Below, piece after piece: positions 37,401 to 50,100 of a stretch of DNA of 64,000 bases. Origin of the DNA: Membranipora membranacea. Lineage: Eukaryota; Bryozoa; Gymnolaemata; Cheilostomatida; Membraniporidae. Under the pieces are notes generated by a model that ran no database searches, was not told where the DNA came from, and worked only from the letters and a program-made list of their open reading frames with translations. Within the stretch, counting starts at the first letter, position 1, and each line of letters opens with the position of its first letter. The stretch lies in NCBI GenBank assembly GCA_914767715.1, contig OU612070.1, forward strand, positions 7,331,501 to 7,395,500. Direction: 5' to 3'. The position numbers and the translations under genes are program-made.

Positions 37401-38107
37401 GACATCTACTTGACTCTGTGTTAGGTTATTTACTGAGCATGGTGACAAAAAGTAAAACATTCTCTACCTCAAGAAAAATTTTAATCTAATTTGCATATAT
37501 TTGGAGCTGCTCCCCCTCCAGCCATCAACACAAGACAACATCGTTTTACTTGGATTTTACTAGGATTGGAGCAACAGGAAATGCAGGGGTGATAATATTT
37601 TAATTGACATACAACTTATATTATAATCATGTGGGAATTTGCCTACAGCATTTACAGCCATGCTTTTTTTATTGTTATTCAGCAGACTGTTAGTACTGCA
37701 ATGGTTGTCTGCACTTAGTTTTTGTAATAGAGGTGAACTCCGAAGGCACTTGGGTGCCTTTCTCAAGAATTGGATGTGACAACCCTGTCACAACCATCCA
37801 ATGAGCTCATTAAAACCCAATTATCTTAAAACTTTGAACGTGAGGTCACCCACTGGAAGTTAATGTCAAGTGACGGAGTTGAGAAAATGTTGGCTAGCCA
37901 TAATTTTATTACTTCAAGCCATTTTCTCGAAATGCAGACTTTTCCTATTGAACTAACATTACTCCACTAGAGTAATCCCATCATTGAAAGTGGGGTCCAA
38001 TGGTATTGAAGTAACTCACGGTTTAATCTTCTGGCAATTTCTGGCGGGAAGCCATGGTTTATTAGCTACTGAATACCATCAAATCATCTTCTGATCTAAA
38101 ACCACAT

Positions 38108-38156
<49 letters not shown>

Positions 38157-41100
38157 GTGTGAATATTGAGTTTTTTGAGATATTCATATATCACTCTAAA
38201 TACAATAGGACGATAAACTTGATCTTACATAATATTCAGGATAGTTGTCTAAAGATGATTTGCAGTAAATTACTCCTCTAGCGGAGTAGGGAGTCTATAT
38301 GAAGAAATGACAGCAAATGCTAGCTTGCTTTAAATGTAGCTATTTGTGAATTTTCCCTGCTGCAAATACTTAACTCTCTTAGGGTATACACAATGTTACA
38401 TTGACTGCCAGCAACTCACATTTCGGCACATATTATATAACATATTGACTATGGACCAATTGTTTCCCCTGAAACAGCTGAGGTCGGCTCAACAAATATG
38501 AATGGGTGAGGATGAATTTTTTTCGCAATTCTTAGTTTTGGATTTTTTTACCAGATGTATTATTACTGATGAAAACCGTGTAAGCCCTCTTTCTTTCACC
38601 CTATCTAGATATGAAGTTAGGGCACTGAGATCATTGCATTTGGAGCCGGATTCTAACATTTTAACAAATTACAAATAACACAACACTTAAAAACCAAAAT
38701 CACAATCTGATCGCTCACCAGGTGAGTGAGCAATACCTGCTAGGGGTCTCACTTTCAAATCGTTCAGTCAATGATTGAACTATATACATTCTGAGCGAGC
38801 GATTTGGGAGTGATTTTGTCTAATTGAAAGACCAAGTGGGCAATAATTTCGAGTGATGCGATAGTGATAAATTGCTTTAGTAAAGTATCGCTCTTTCTAA
38901 TGGAAAGACACCCCTGATTGGCAAACTACTGAAGGCTACTAGTAGTGATAATAACTAACAGTTACTAGCTAGACTTCTTAGTTAGTCTACTCATTCTTCA
39001 CGACTGAGTAGTAGAGTACTACTCTACTACTCAGTCGTGAAGAATGAGTAGACTTACAGAGTAGTGTGAGAGTAGCTTACCACTTTATCTGATGAATACT
39101 TGTTCTTCCTACACTAACTGCCTTCAAGTTGTTTGACGCGGTAGTCAAATGTCAATAGGTGCCAACATCCTGCTAATCCAATGCCTCAGGTACGTTCTAA
39201 AATGTAAGGTACAGTAATCAAAATCAAGCAGATATAATGTTCATAAAAAGTTCCATAGAGGAGTAAAGTATTCATAGGAGGAAATTTTCTTCATTTTGCG
39301 CAGGCTTGAAAAAGCAACTTCAAGAGTAGCAAACATACGCCCACCCTTTTTTTCTTTTTATGGACTTCAACCTTCACTAGCCAAAATTTAATGCTAGCTT
39401 ACATTAAGTCATCTCAAGACTAGCTAAACTAAACTTTAGCTAATACTTACTCCCAAGGCTATACGTTTAGTTGACTATAAATTAGAAACAAGTTTTATGC
39501 TGTTTAATTTTTTTTAGGGCCTGTGACCTAGAATTACCCACACACCAACATATGTTGGGAAGTTAAATGCCCCATGATAACCACAATCGAACAATTGACA
39601 ATACTTTAAGAGACAGATTTCATTATCATTTCATTCACCCCCCCTCCCCTTCCTTCACCTGCAATCTACCTTATCAATCTAATTAGTTAACCACTAATTA
39701 GGTTGATAAGGTAGATAGCAGGTGAAGGGAGGGAGGGGGGTCTTTCAATGAGTATGAGATATGGTTACCAATTAGGCTACCGATGGTATCCTTGATTTGG
39801 ACAATCAAATACAAATGATCACTGCGTCAGGGTAGCGAAGAGTATATCATGACCCATCATGAATCATAATAATGTAACTATTTGACACTCAGACACTCAC
39901 TCGGTACATCAAGATTTCTCAGGACAGAATTCAAACCACCAAAGGTTCTGATGCGTAACTCTGCCATTATCATGCCATACTGAATCAGTCTTTCTCCTGT
40001 ATTCTCTGCAACAAATATTTAGTTGATGATGTGATAAAGTATGAATATAATACATTCCAATGTCCTAAGTACATTATTTGCATTCAAATTATTTGCAGTC
40101 TTATAACAAGGCTTTGCTGCTACAAGGTTCATCCCTGGACCCTTCAATTTTCTCTGCATTGAGAGCCTGATTCTAGCAAGTTTGTGAAATTTTATATCTG
40201 GTGTCTTGGAATGGAAACACTCGATCTATAGGTTTGATCAGCACATAACGCCAGCAAATTTGTAACTAAAATGATCATTCAAGATAATGAGCTGTGGCAA
40301 GGAGGGTGGAATATAGGGAAGAGGTGACTTGACGTTGCGAGATGGAATGAGTTGTTCCCTCCATGAAAAAAAGAGCACAACTCCGATAGTCACTGAACTC
40401 CTAATTACACTAACTGGCCGGCTTCAATGAAAATTTCTTGCTGAGGCCTGCCAGTGTTCAAGCAGTTTTTACCAAATTTATGCCATGATACTTCAACGAT
40501 TACACCGACGCAAATATCATCAGTTAGCCTACACATATCACCTGACATTTATATCATTATATTACTAACGATACTCGATGCAAGTGTAACAGTGGAGATA
40601 TCGATGCTTATAACCCCAGCCATCTCAAGCCTTTCTGGGTCAGTTCCCTGCTGCAACTTAATCAAATTTTACAACCGAAATTGAAAATTTGATTCTCTGC
40701 TTACCTGTTTGAATTGAGTAAGCTGAACGACTATTGATACTACGAGTTGTATCACATCTGCTATAAACCACCCAAACACTCTCTTCTTCATTGTACTGTT
40801 CTCAGTACTATTCTGCGGTCTGTGTTGCTTTACAATGTAGACTAAAATACAAAAAAATCTGCAATCAAAAGGAGTCATTTCTTGTATCTAGGCCTATCTG
40901 CTTTTTTCCCAAATTAACAAGACGAATAATGAAACCAGCGTTATACTCTAGAGAGCTAGTACCTCTACAACACTTGAATACACCATTCTATTGATGAAGA
41001 TTTACATTTGGGAAACTTTTGCAATTGTGTGCAAGCTGGCAATGGTCTAGTTTCTCTCAGTAACCAATTTCTCTACTCTCCAACTACAGACCACTATAAC

Positions 41101-44100
41101 CAATGGTTGTCAGTGGTTGACCTTGAATTAAGGCGAAGTACATGCTTGCAACTCAAAGAGCCCACACATGTAATATTATATGCAATCCGCCCCCCTCCCC
41201 GATCACTGCTTATTATAATGAAATGACCACTGTGACGCAGTTGAGACTCTGTACAGCCAACAAATCATTTGAATTCAATACCATTGGCAAAAGGCAAGGT
41301 CTGCACTGGTTTCCTTCCTCTGGTGATCGGGGTTGGTATATTCTTTATTACATTATAGACCAGGGAATATTTCAATTAGCATGAGCTGTGCTTTGTAAAC
41401 CAAAAGATCATTACAACTTAAATGCTCAATATCCTCGCTCCTTAGATAAATTTGTTCGCAAATAGTTCACACAAGAGTGAGCATAGTTCAATTGTTTAGT
41501 GGCCAATTCTCGAACGAAGCTAAAAGCAGGTCTCGCCTACTAAGCTAGATGATGATGTACCACTTGGTCTTATATGCGCATGCTTGATCAGTAAATAAAG
41601 TGTATACTAATATGTATATAGTTTTGCTGTTTGTATTTAAGGGTGACCCCACCAGTCTCAGACAGTTGGGAATGGTTGACATGAAGCAATAGTGATCCGT
41701 CAGTTGCGCTGAGGCAAAGCCTATGCATACACTTTTTACAAATTCAAGACCCAGCCTACATAGGCTGTAGTTGTAGTAAAGAGAGGGGGCATTTCCTTAC
41801 AATGTAAAGTATTTAGGCCTACATGTAGCCATAGTAGATTAGCAATAACAGTTCTAGACAATTAGTTGCACGAGAGTTGCCCACCTCAACATGCCACCAC
41901 CAACAAACAACAAAGCGAGGAGTAAGGAGTAAACTCCTTGGACTTGTATGAGCCTTCCCCCCCCCTCTTACAACTCTTAGGAGTCCTTCTCCTTGCTTGA
42001 TATTACACTGCACATGTACATTGGACTGGTACCATTGGCAAACTACAGAAAGCTACTAGTAGTGATAGTATCTAACAGTTACTAGCTAGACTTCTTAGTT
42101 AGTCTACTCATTTTTCACTCACAACTGAGTAGTAGAATAGTAGTGTACCAAATATAAATACTAAATAACATTTATTTACCTGAGAGCTACAACAAATTGA
42201 TTCAATCAAGTCCATTCACAGCTGTTCTAATTTCATTCTTCTTCTTCTTGTGAAGCTGAGTTGGCTCATCATCTCTTCATCGTGGTCTTATGTGTCTGTG
42301 AAGCAATGAACTATTCCTTCATTGTGTGAAGTAACTGATTGGTGCCACTGAGTCTGACTGCTGTTCAGAAAGTTGACTACTAGCAATATCGATAACTAAC
42401 TCAGTGTTCCCCAACACAGATATTGTAATCAGTATGAAGTTATTGAACAGGCCAATAAGAAAAAAGTAAGATGTAATGGGCCAATCATATCAAAGCCTGT
42501 GAAAATTCGAAGAGAGAGGGCAACTCTTCATTTTGGAAGGTTTTAACGTGAGAGGGCAATTCCGAACCAGTTACCTTATTACCCTGGAGTAAGCTATTAG
42601 GTTGAGCTGTGGTCATCCGAGTTGAAGCGCAGTTCCAGGATGTAGAATCAAATTATGGGTTTGAATCCTTATTCTTGGAATTGAATGTATATTTAGAACA
42701 CATTTCAATTTTGTAAAAGTACATCAATGTTAGTAAAAAGAAAGACTTTGAACTTTTGGATCCAATTATTGTTTCACTGCTCACAAGTCTTTTAAATGTC
42801 AGTGACGTGACGTATGATCGCTGAGCAAATTTATTGTTATTGCTTATGATTATCCCTGTCATGATGGAAATTTGTGTCATTCATTGAATTAGTAGTTGTT
42901 AATCAGGGCGTTTTTTTCTACAGCTCAACCGTTGAGAACATGATGGTTGGATGTCATGAGGATGGGCGGTTCTTTGTTATGGCTCAGGTAAGTTCTCTGA
43001 CACTAAATAGGGTACAGCAATATGTTGAAATTGTTTGAAAATAATTGTTTGTAACACCTGTTTTCTGGCTTCATGTCTATTTTAATTGCACTGTGACTAT
43101 TGGGAGATATCTTAACTCAAACCTATTGATATAACCAGACTTCAATCAACTAATGAAATGCCGAATAATACAAGATATTGACATATGTCCACAGCTATGA
43201 TAATTTCAAACATTATTTCATGGGGCTCCCTGCACACAATGCTGTTTTCAAATTTTTTTGGAGAAAATAGAGCAATCTTCAATTTTACAACTGTCATCTT
43301 CAAAATAGGTTCTTCTAAACAACCAATTGATTGGACATATAACTGAACCTAAATCTGTAGAACTGAGCCAGCATTGGGAAAAAGTTTCAAATGAAGGCTA
43401 TCTTTGTATCAATTGTCCCTCAAAATAGGAAAATCTTCTCTTCAGGTTTCATTAAAACTGACAAAATCTTTTCTACAACTTTGAACCAGCCAATCTTCAG
43501 TGAGATACGCAGGAAGCCTACTATCTTGCAATGAGTCAATACAAAATCCAGACTGGCAGTTTTGTTAGCCCTGAAACACTAATAAAAATTTTTGTACACT
43601 TGTTTTAGAGTACAGGAGATGTCATGTCATATCAGGTGCTTGCATCCCAAAACTCACACGGTGAATATCTGAATCAAGGTGCATTTATGCCTGGACAATT
43701 CTGAGGCCGAGTACCGAAACGGCTAGAATCCAACGCGGCTTTGCAGTCATTTCAGGAAATTGGCTTTTCAATTAATAATTCACATAGACTTCATATTAAT
43801 ATTATAAAGTCTATGGTTATTCACTGAAAATCGACAAGGCATGAAAGCAATAAAACTAATAAATAAAATAATTAAATAAATAAATAATATGCCATAATTA
43901 ATAAACTGCAGATTATCTCTTTCCCCGGAATAAGTTATAATCTAGGATTTGAATTTGATTGTGTGATGTTTATCAATGACTAAAAACATCAAAACTTAAA
44001 ATAACTATCACATAATGATATCGATTAACTTTTAGCAGAACACAAGCAACTCCAAAACCAGAGAGATCTTTCTAACAACATAAAACCAGTCGGGTCAGAA

Positions 44101-47100
44101 GAGAAGCGCCATCCGGACACAGAGAAAAAGGGATTACCATGTGTATATTGTGGCAAGGTTGGTCTGACACCCTTAACTGTCATAAAGATGTGCTATCTAA
44201 CCAAATCATCAGCAGTAAACATGTTACAAAGTCTAGGTCTGTCCCGATGATGTGATCATGCATTCACTGCTCAATTTTCAATCAGTGAGCGATACCACCA
44301 AAATCAGGATCATTAAGTTGTTATAACTCTTAAAGCTGAGAGTGTAGGAACCTTCTAAACCCTAGAAACGGTTTGATCAACTGTAACTGGATTGTTGCAG
44401 CAACCCAAAATTGAGAGGTGAGATTTGAACTTTCCTTCGCCCTCCAACAACAACATAAATTTAACACTACATTACCTGAAATGATGGCGTGAGTCCATTG
44501 CATTAAGTCCTGACATGTTTAGGAGCCCCAACCGACCGCCCCTCACTTTAAATCTAGCATACACAGGCCCCCAAGTAATAACATTATTTATGTTTTTTTG
44601 TTGTTTTCAGATAATAAGCGATAAGAGCAATATGGCTGTTCACTTGCGAGTGCATACTGGTGAGAGACCATACCTATGTGACATGTGTCCTTATGCCTGT
44701 AATCAGTCGAGTAAGCTCACCAAGCACAAACTCACACATGGTGGTAACTACAAGTGTCCTCTTTGTAAAGGAACCTTCAAAGAAAAGATGTGAGTAACTG
44801 ATGACAAAATATAACATTATTATATAGAATTTAGGAGGTAGTTCTATCGGGATTTGAATTTAGAAAAGGAGAGCTGGAGGGTAAATATATATCTATGTGA
44901 TGGGAGTTTTTGGTATGAATCCCATTGCGGCCTGCTGACTACTGGACACTGTAGATGTCCAAGGCGTGCTCTGACCTACCACTAATAATGCTATCAGCTA
45001 ACCTTACATTACCTTTGAGGCACCCTCATTCTCTAGTCTTCAATAAAAATGATCTTGGGGTTTAAACCAACACTTATAAACGAGTGAAGTAATAATTAAA
45101 ACTGAGAGGATTGTAATCTGCTTCCTCTGCAGGTGCATTTGATCTAATATGACCAAGATTTGAGTCAGATTGGTTTTGCTATTGTTTTTGCGCATGTGTA
45201 TTCAGTTGATCGCCTCACAAAAAAAATAGATATATACATCAATCTACCTGCATTCATCATAACCTACATTTCTTACAAAAATGTTTCCAATCTTGATCAG
45301 AGTTTGCCTTACATGAGAGTTGATTCAACTTCGTGCTCATTGTACCGATGTACCACCTGATCTACGGAGTTCAATGCTCATACTCGTAACAGTATCTCTT
45401 CCTCTTATCTCTCAGGGGTATTGTGAACCATGTTAAAAGCTGTTACACATGGCAGAAAAATAGGAAACAAGGGAACTGGCTATCATCTTCAAGGGCTGCA
45501 GCTGCAACCCAAAAGGCAATAAACAAATCAAGGGATGAAGTGTGGACAAATCCTCAATCCACATGCATCCTGGAAGAATGTAAGTATGAATAAAACACAT
45601 CAACTCTACAGTGTCCATCCAGTTTTGTTACTGTCAACATGCTAACTGCTTATTTGATATTGTTCTCCACAAATTTTTCTGATGTTGCAGGTGATTTTTT
45701 CTTTTATTGCCCTACCAAGGCGTGTCTTCACCTGGCATTATTAACACCATTCTCATATAATTCTGTCATTGTGTTTACAGATTCTTGCTTACCTGCTCTA
45801 TGATAAAGATATTTGTGTTTTTTGATCTAATATATGATTTTATGTTTTTAATATTTCAGCGATTCCAAGTGAATCAGAAGAGAAAAGCAACAAAGCTGTC
45901 TGTTACCGAGAAAACAGCAGATCAAGGTACTGTATGGGCCATACAACATATCCTATCAGATATAATCCATTGCATGGGAGTGAGCTATAAGCTTGAGCTG
46001 TGGTCATTTCAATTCAAGCGTGAAGAATCAAATGATGGGATTGAAACCTGATGCTTGGAATTGAATGTAAATTTGAAACACATTTCAGTTTTTTAAAGCC
46101 ACATCAATGTTAGTAAAAAGAAAGACTTTAAACTTTTGGGATCCAATTATCTAGTTATTGCTCACAAGTCCTTCTGCACCATAGCGACATTGCCACAAAG
46201 TGGCCCAATCGACCTATTTGCCATTTCCCATGGTGAAAGCTATTCAGGTTGGGTAACTTTTAATTTCGGGTATACCTAAGCACACTTGAATAAGAGAAAA
46301 GACGTCGCTGCCCAAAGATAACCAACCTGAAGTGATTAGTTGCACATGAGCAAAGTAATTCTGCTTCTCAGGTTTTAGAAAGGCAGTCCTTGGTTGATAC
46401 TGCTGCCCGTATACGAATCTTTAGCAAAGCGTTTAGCATACTTCTAACTTCTCTCAATCATTGTGATGCGACTATAGTTGGTTATCCTTTTTGCTTGACT
46501 GTATAAAGATCCTTGGTGGTTGTACTCTATAATGTCAGTGACTAATGATCGCTGAGCAAATTTTTTGTTATTGCTTATGATTATTCCGGTCATGATGGAA
46601 ATTTGTCTCATTCATTGAATTAGTAAGTGTTAATCAGGGAATCTGTTTTCTACAGCTCAACCGATGAAAATATGATGGTTGGATGTCATGAGGATGGGCG
46701 GTTCTTTGTAATGGCTCAGGTAAGTTTTCTGACACTAATGGAGTACATGTAAAGCATTATGTTAAAAAATTTTGAGAATAATTGTTTGTATAACCTGTTT
46801 TCTGGCTTCATGTCTATTTTAATTGCATTGTAATATTGGGAGATATCTCAACTCAAACCTTTTGATATAACCAGACTTCAATCAACTCATGGAATGCCAA
46901 ATAATACAAAATGTTGACATATGTCCACAGCTATGATATTTCCAAACATTATTTCATGGGGCTCCCTGCACACAATGCTGTCTTCAAATTTTTTTGGAGA
47001 AAATAGAGCAATCTTCAACGTTACAACTGTCATCTTCAGAATAGGTTCTTCTAAACAACCAATTGATTGGACATAAAACTGAACCTAAATCTGTAGAACT

Positions 47101-50100
47101 GAGCCAGCTTTGGAAAAAAAGTTTCAGATGCAGGCAATCTTTGTATCAATTGTCCCTCAAAATAGGAAAATCTTCTCTTCAGGTTTCATTCAAACTGACA
47201 AAATCTTTTCTTCAACTTTGAACCACCCAATCTTCAGTGAGATATGCAGGAAGCCTATTATCTTGCATTGATTCAATACAAAATTCAGACTGGCAGTTTT
47301 GTTAGCCCTGAAACACTAATAAAGATTTGTGTACACTTGTTTTAGAGTACAGGAGATGTCATGTCATATCAGGTGCTTGCATCCCAAAACTCACACGGTG
47401 AATATCTGAATCAAGGTGCACTTATGCCTGGACAATTCTGAGGCCGAGTTTCGAAATGGCTGAAATCCAACACGGCTTTGCAGTCCTTTCAGGGAATCGT
47501 GTTTTAATTAATAATTCACATAGACTTTATATTAATATTAATAAGTCTATGGTAATTCATTGAAAATCGTCCAAGCATGTAGGCAATGAAACTTGGCCCT
47601 GTTATTGACCTCATTTTCTGGTATGACAAAATACCAACATATCTAGACCAGGCAAACATGCATCTAAGTACATAGCTTTCGTATCATATGCCATAATTAA
47701 TGAACTGCAGATTATCTCTTTCCCCGGAATGTGTTATAATCTAGGATTTGGTTTTAATTGTGCAATGTTTATCAATGACCAAAAACATTAAACATCAAAG
47801 TCTCTCAATATTCTGTGTTCAACTGTATTAGAAAAACTATCACAAAGTGATATGGATTAATTTTCAGCAGAACACAAGCAACTCCAAAACCAGAGAGATC
47901 TGTCTAACAACATAAAACCAGTGGGGTCAGAAGAGGAGCGCCATCTGGACACAGATAAAAAGGGATTACCATGTGTATATTGTGGCAAGGTTGGTTTGAC
48001 ACCCTTTGCTTTCATTAAGATGTGCCAGGTCACCAAATCATCAGCAGTAATCACGCTACAAAGTCTAGGTCTGTCCCAATGATCTGATCATGCATTAACT
48101 GCTCAATTTTCAATCAGTGAGCGATACCACCAAAGTCAGGATCATTGAGATGTGATAACTATTAAAGCTGAGAGTGTCGGAACCTTCTAAACCCTAGAGA
48201 CAGTTTTATCAACTGTAACTGGATTGTTGCATCAATACAAAATCGAGAGGTTAAATTTGAAAGACATGAATTACACTCTACGTTACCTGGAATGATGGCG
48301 TGAATACATTGCATGAAGTCATGTCATGTCTAGCAGCCCCGACTGCCACGTCTCTTTTGGTCTAGCAACCACAGGCCCCAAAGTACTTTTTATGATTTAT
48401 ATTTGTTTCCAGATAATAAGCGATAAAAGCAATATGGCTGTTCACTTACGAGTGCATACTGGTGAGAGACCATACTTGTGTGACATGTGTCCGTATGCCT
48501 GTAATCAGTCGAGTAAGCTCACCAAACACAAACTGACACATGGTGGACTCTACAAGTGTCCTCTTTGTAATGGGACCTTCAAACAAAAGATGTGAGTTAA
48601 TGACGACAAAATATAACATTATTATATATATTGAAGGAGAAATCCAGCCGGCAATAGCGCCTTGAACTTGGGGATTAGGGGAAATGAGGGCTTTGGAATG
48701 AGAAAAAGGGGAGATGGGGGGGAGGCAAGAATATATTGCTATGTGATATCAGATCTACGTATGAATCCCCTCGCGCTCCGCTGACTACCGGACACTGTAG
48801 ATGTCCAAGGTGTGCTCCGACCCACCACTGATATAAGAGCGATCTTTTTTATAATTACCTTACCTTTGAGGCACCCTAATTTTCTAGTAATTGATAAATT
48901 CAGATCTTGCATATTCAACCAACACTTATGACAATAATAAAAACTGACAGGATTGTAATCCGCTTTCGCTGCAGGTAAACATTCTCTAACATGACTGAAA
49001 TTTGAGTCAAATTGGTTTTGTTATAGTTTTTGTGCCTGTGTGTTTGGTTGATTCCCTCACAACGAAATTGATCCATGCATTCATCCACCTCATTTCATCA
49101 TAATCTGTATTTCTAAAGAATGTTTTCATTAAGTTTGCCTTACATGAGAAAAGCTTCATCTTCATGCTCAATAGAACAGTGAACCACTTAACCTTGGGAG
49201 TATTTTGCTCATACTCATTACTGTATCTCTCCCTTTTCTTTCCCAGGGGTATTGTGAACCATGTTAAAAGCTGTTACACATGGCAGAAAAACAGGAAACA
49301 GGGGAACTGGCTTTCATCTTCAAGGGCTGCAGCTGCAACTCAAAAGGCAATAAATAAATCAAGGGATGAAGAGTGGACAAATCCTCAATCCACATGCATC
49401 CTGGAAGAATGTAAGTATGTATAAAACACATCAACTCTACAGTGTCCATCCAGTTTTGTTACTGTCAACATGCTAACTGCTTATTTGATATTGTTCTCAA
49501 CAAATTTTTCTGATGTTGTAGGGGTTGCTTTCTGTTCTTGCCCTATCAAAGCCTGTCTTCACCTGACATTATTAACACCATTCTCATATAATTCTGACAT
49601 TGTGTTTACAGATTCTCGCTTACCTGCTCTAAGATTTCTGTATAGAGAAATTTTGATATTTGTGTTTTTTGATCTAATATATGATTTTATATTTTTAATA
49701 TTTCAGCGATTCCAAGTGAATCAGAAGAGAAAAGCATCCAAGCTGACTGTTACCCTGAATACAGCAGATCAAGGTACTGTTTGGGCCATATATATATATA
49801 TAGCTATGTAAAGGGAGTCCTTGGTATGAATCCCCCTGCGGTCCGTTGACTACTGGGCAATGTAGATGTATAGGGTGTGCTCAGACCTACCACTGATATG
49901 TGAGCAATCTTTTTCCTAATTACCTTACCTTTGAGGCACCCTTATTCTCTAGTCTATAATAAAACAGATCTTGCAATTTCAATCAAAACTTATTTACCAG
50001 TTTAATAATAACAAAAACTGAGCGGATTGTAATCTGCTACCTAACATGACCAAGATTTGAGTCAGATAGGTTTCTTTATTGTTTTTGTGCTCGTGTATTT

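Larger units (their letters stand above)
29739..42585. mobile_element. Large insertion (about 12.85 kb) in intron 3 of cassette alpha
   Basis: Intron 3 of beta (45927-46655) aligns with alpha only over 29680-29738 and from 42586 onward, so everything between is extra. The left edge AGGGCATATAAGGTAA and the right edge, read on the other strand as AGGGTAATAAGGTAA, look like inverted ends. GGAGTACTC on the left and GGAGTAAGC on the right could be a degenerate 9-bp target duplication (7 of 9 equal). No transposase frame is recognised inside. It could be one large non-autonomous element or nested insertions. Confidence 0.5.
31497..42585. other. Rest of the intron 3 insertion, no gene recognised
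   Basis: Eleven kilobases with only short frames. Identified items are listed separately: a tRNA-like repeat, the triple hairpin, palindromes, an AC microsatellite, and poly-G/C runs at about 36414-36428 and 37018-37029. No zinc-finger exon, reverse transcriptase or transposase motif was seen on either strand. Confidence 0.5.

Noticed and set aside
29739-42585. Intact Polinton/Maverick or retroviral element
   Set aside because: The size would suit, but no polymerase, integrase, capsid or protease frame is visible on either strand.
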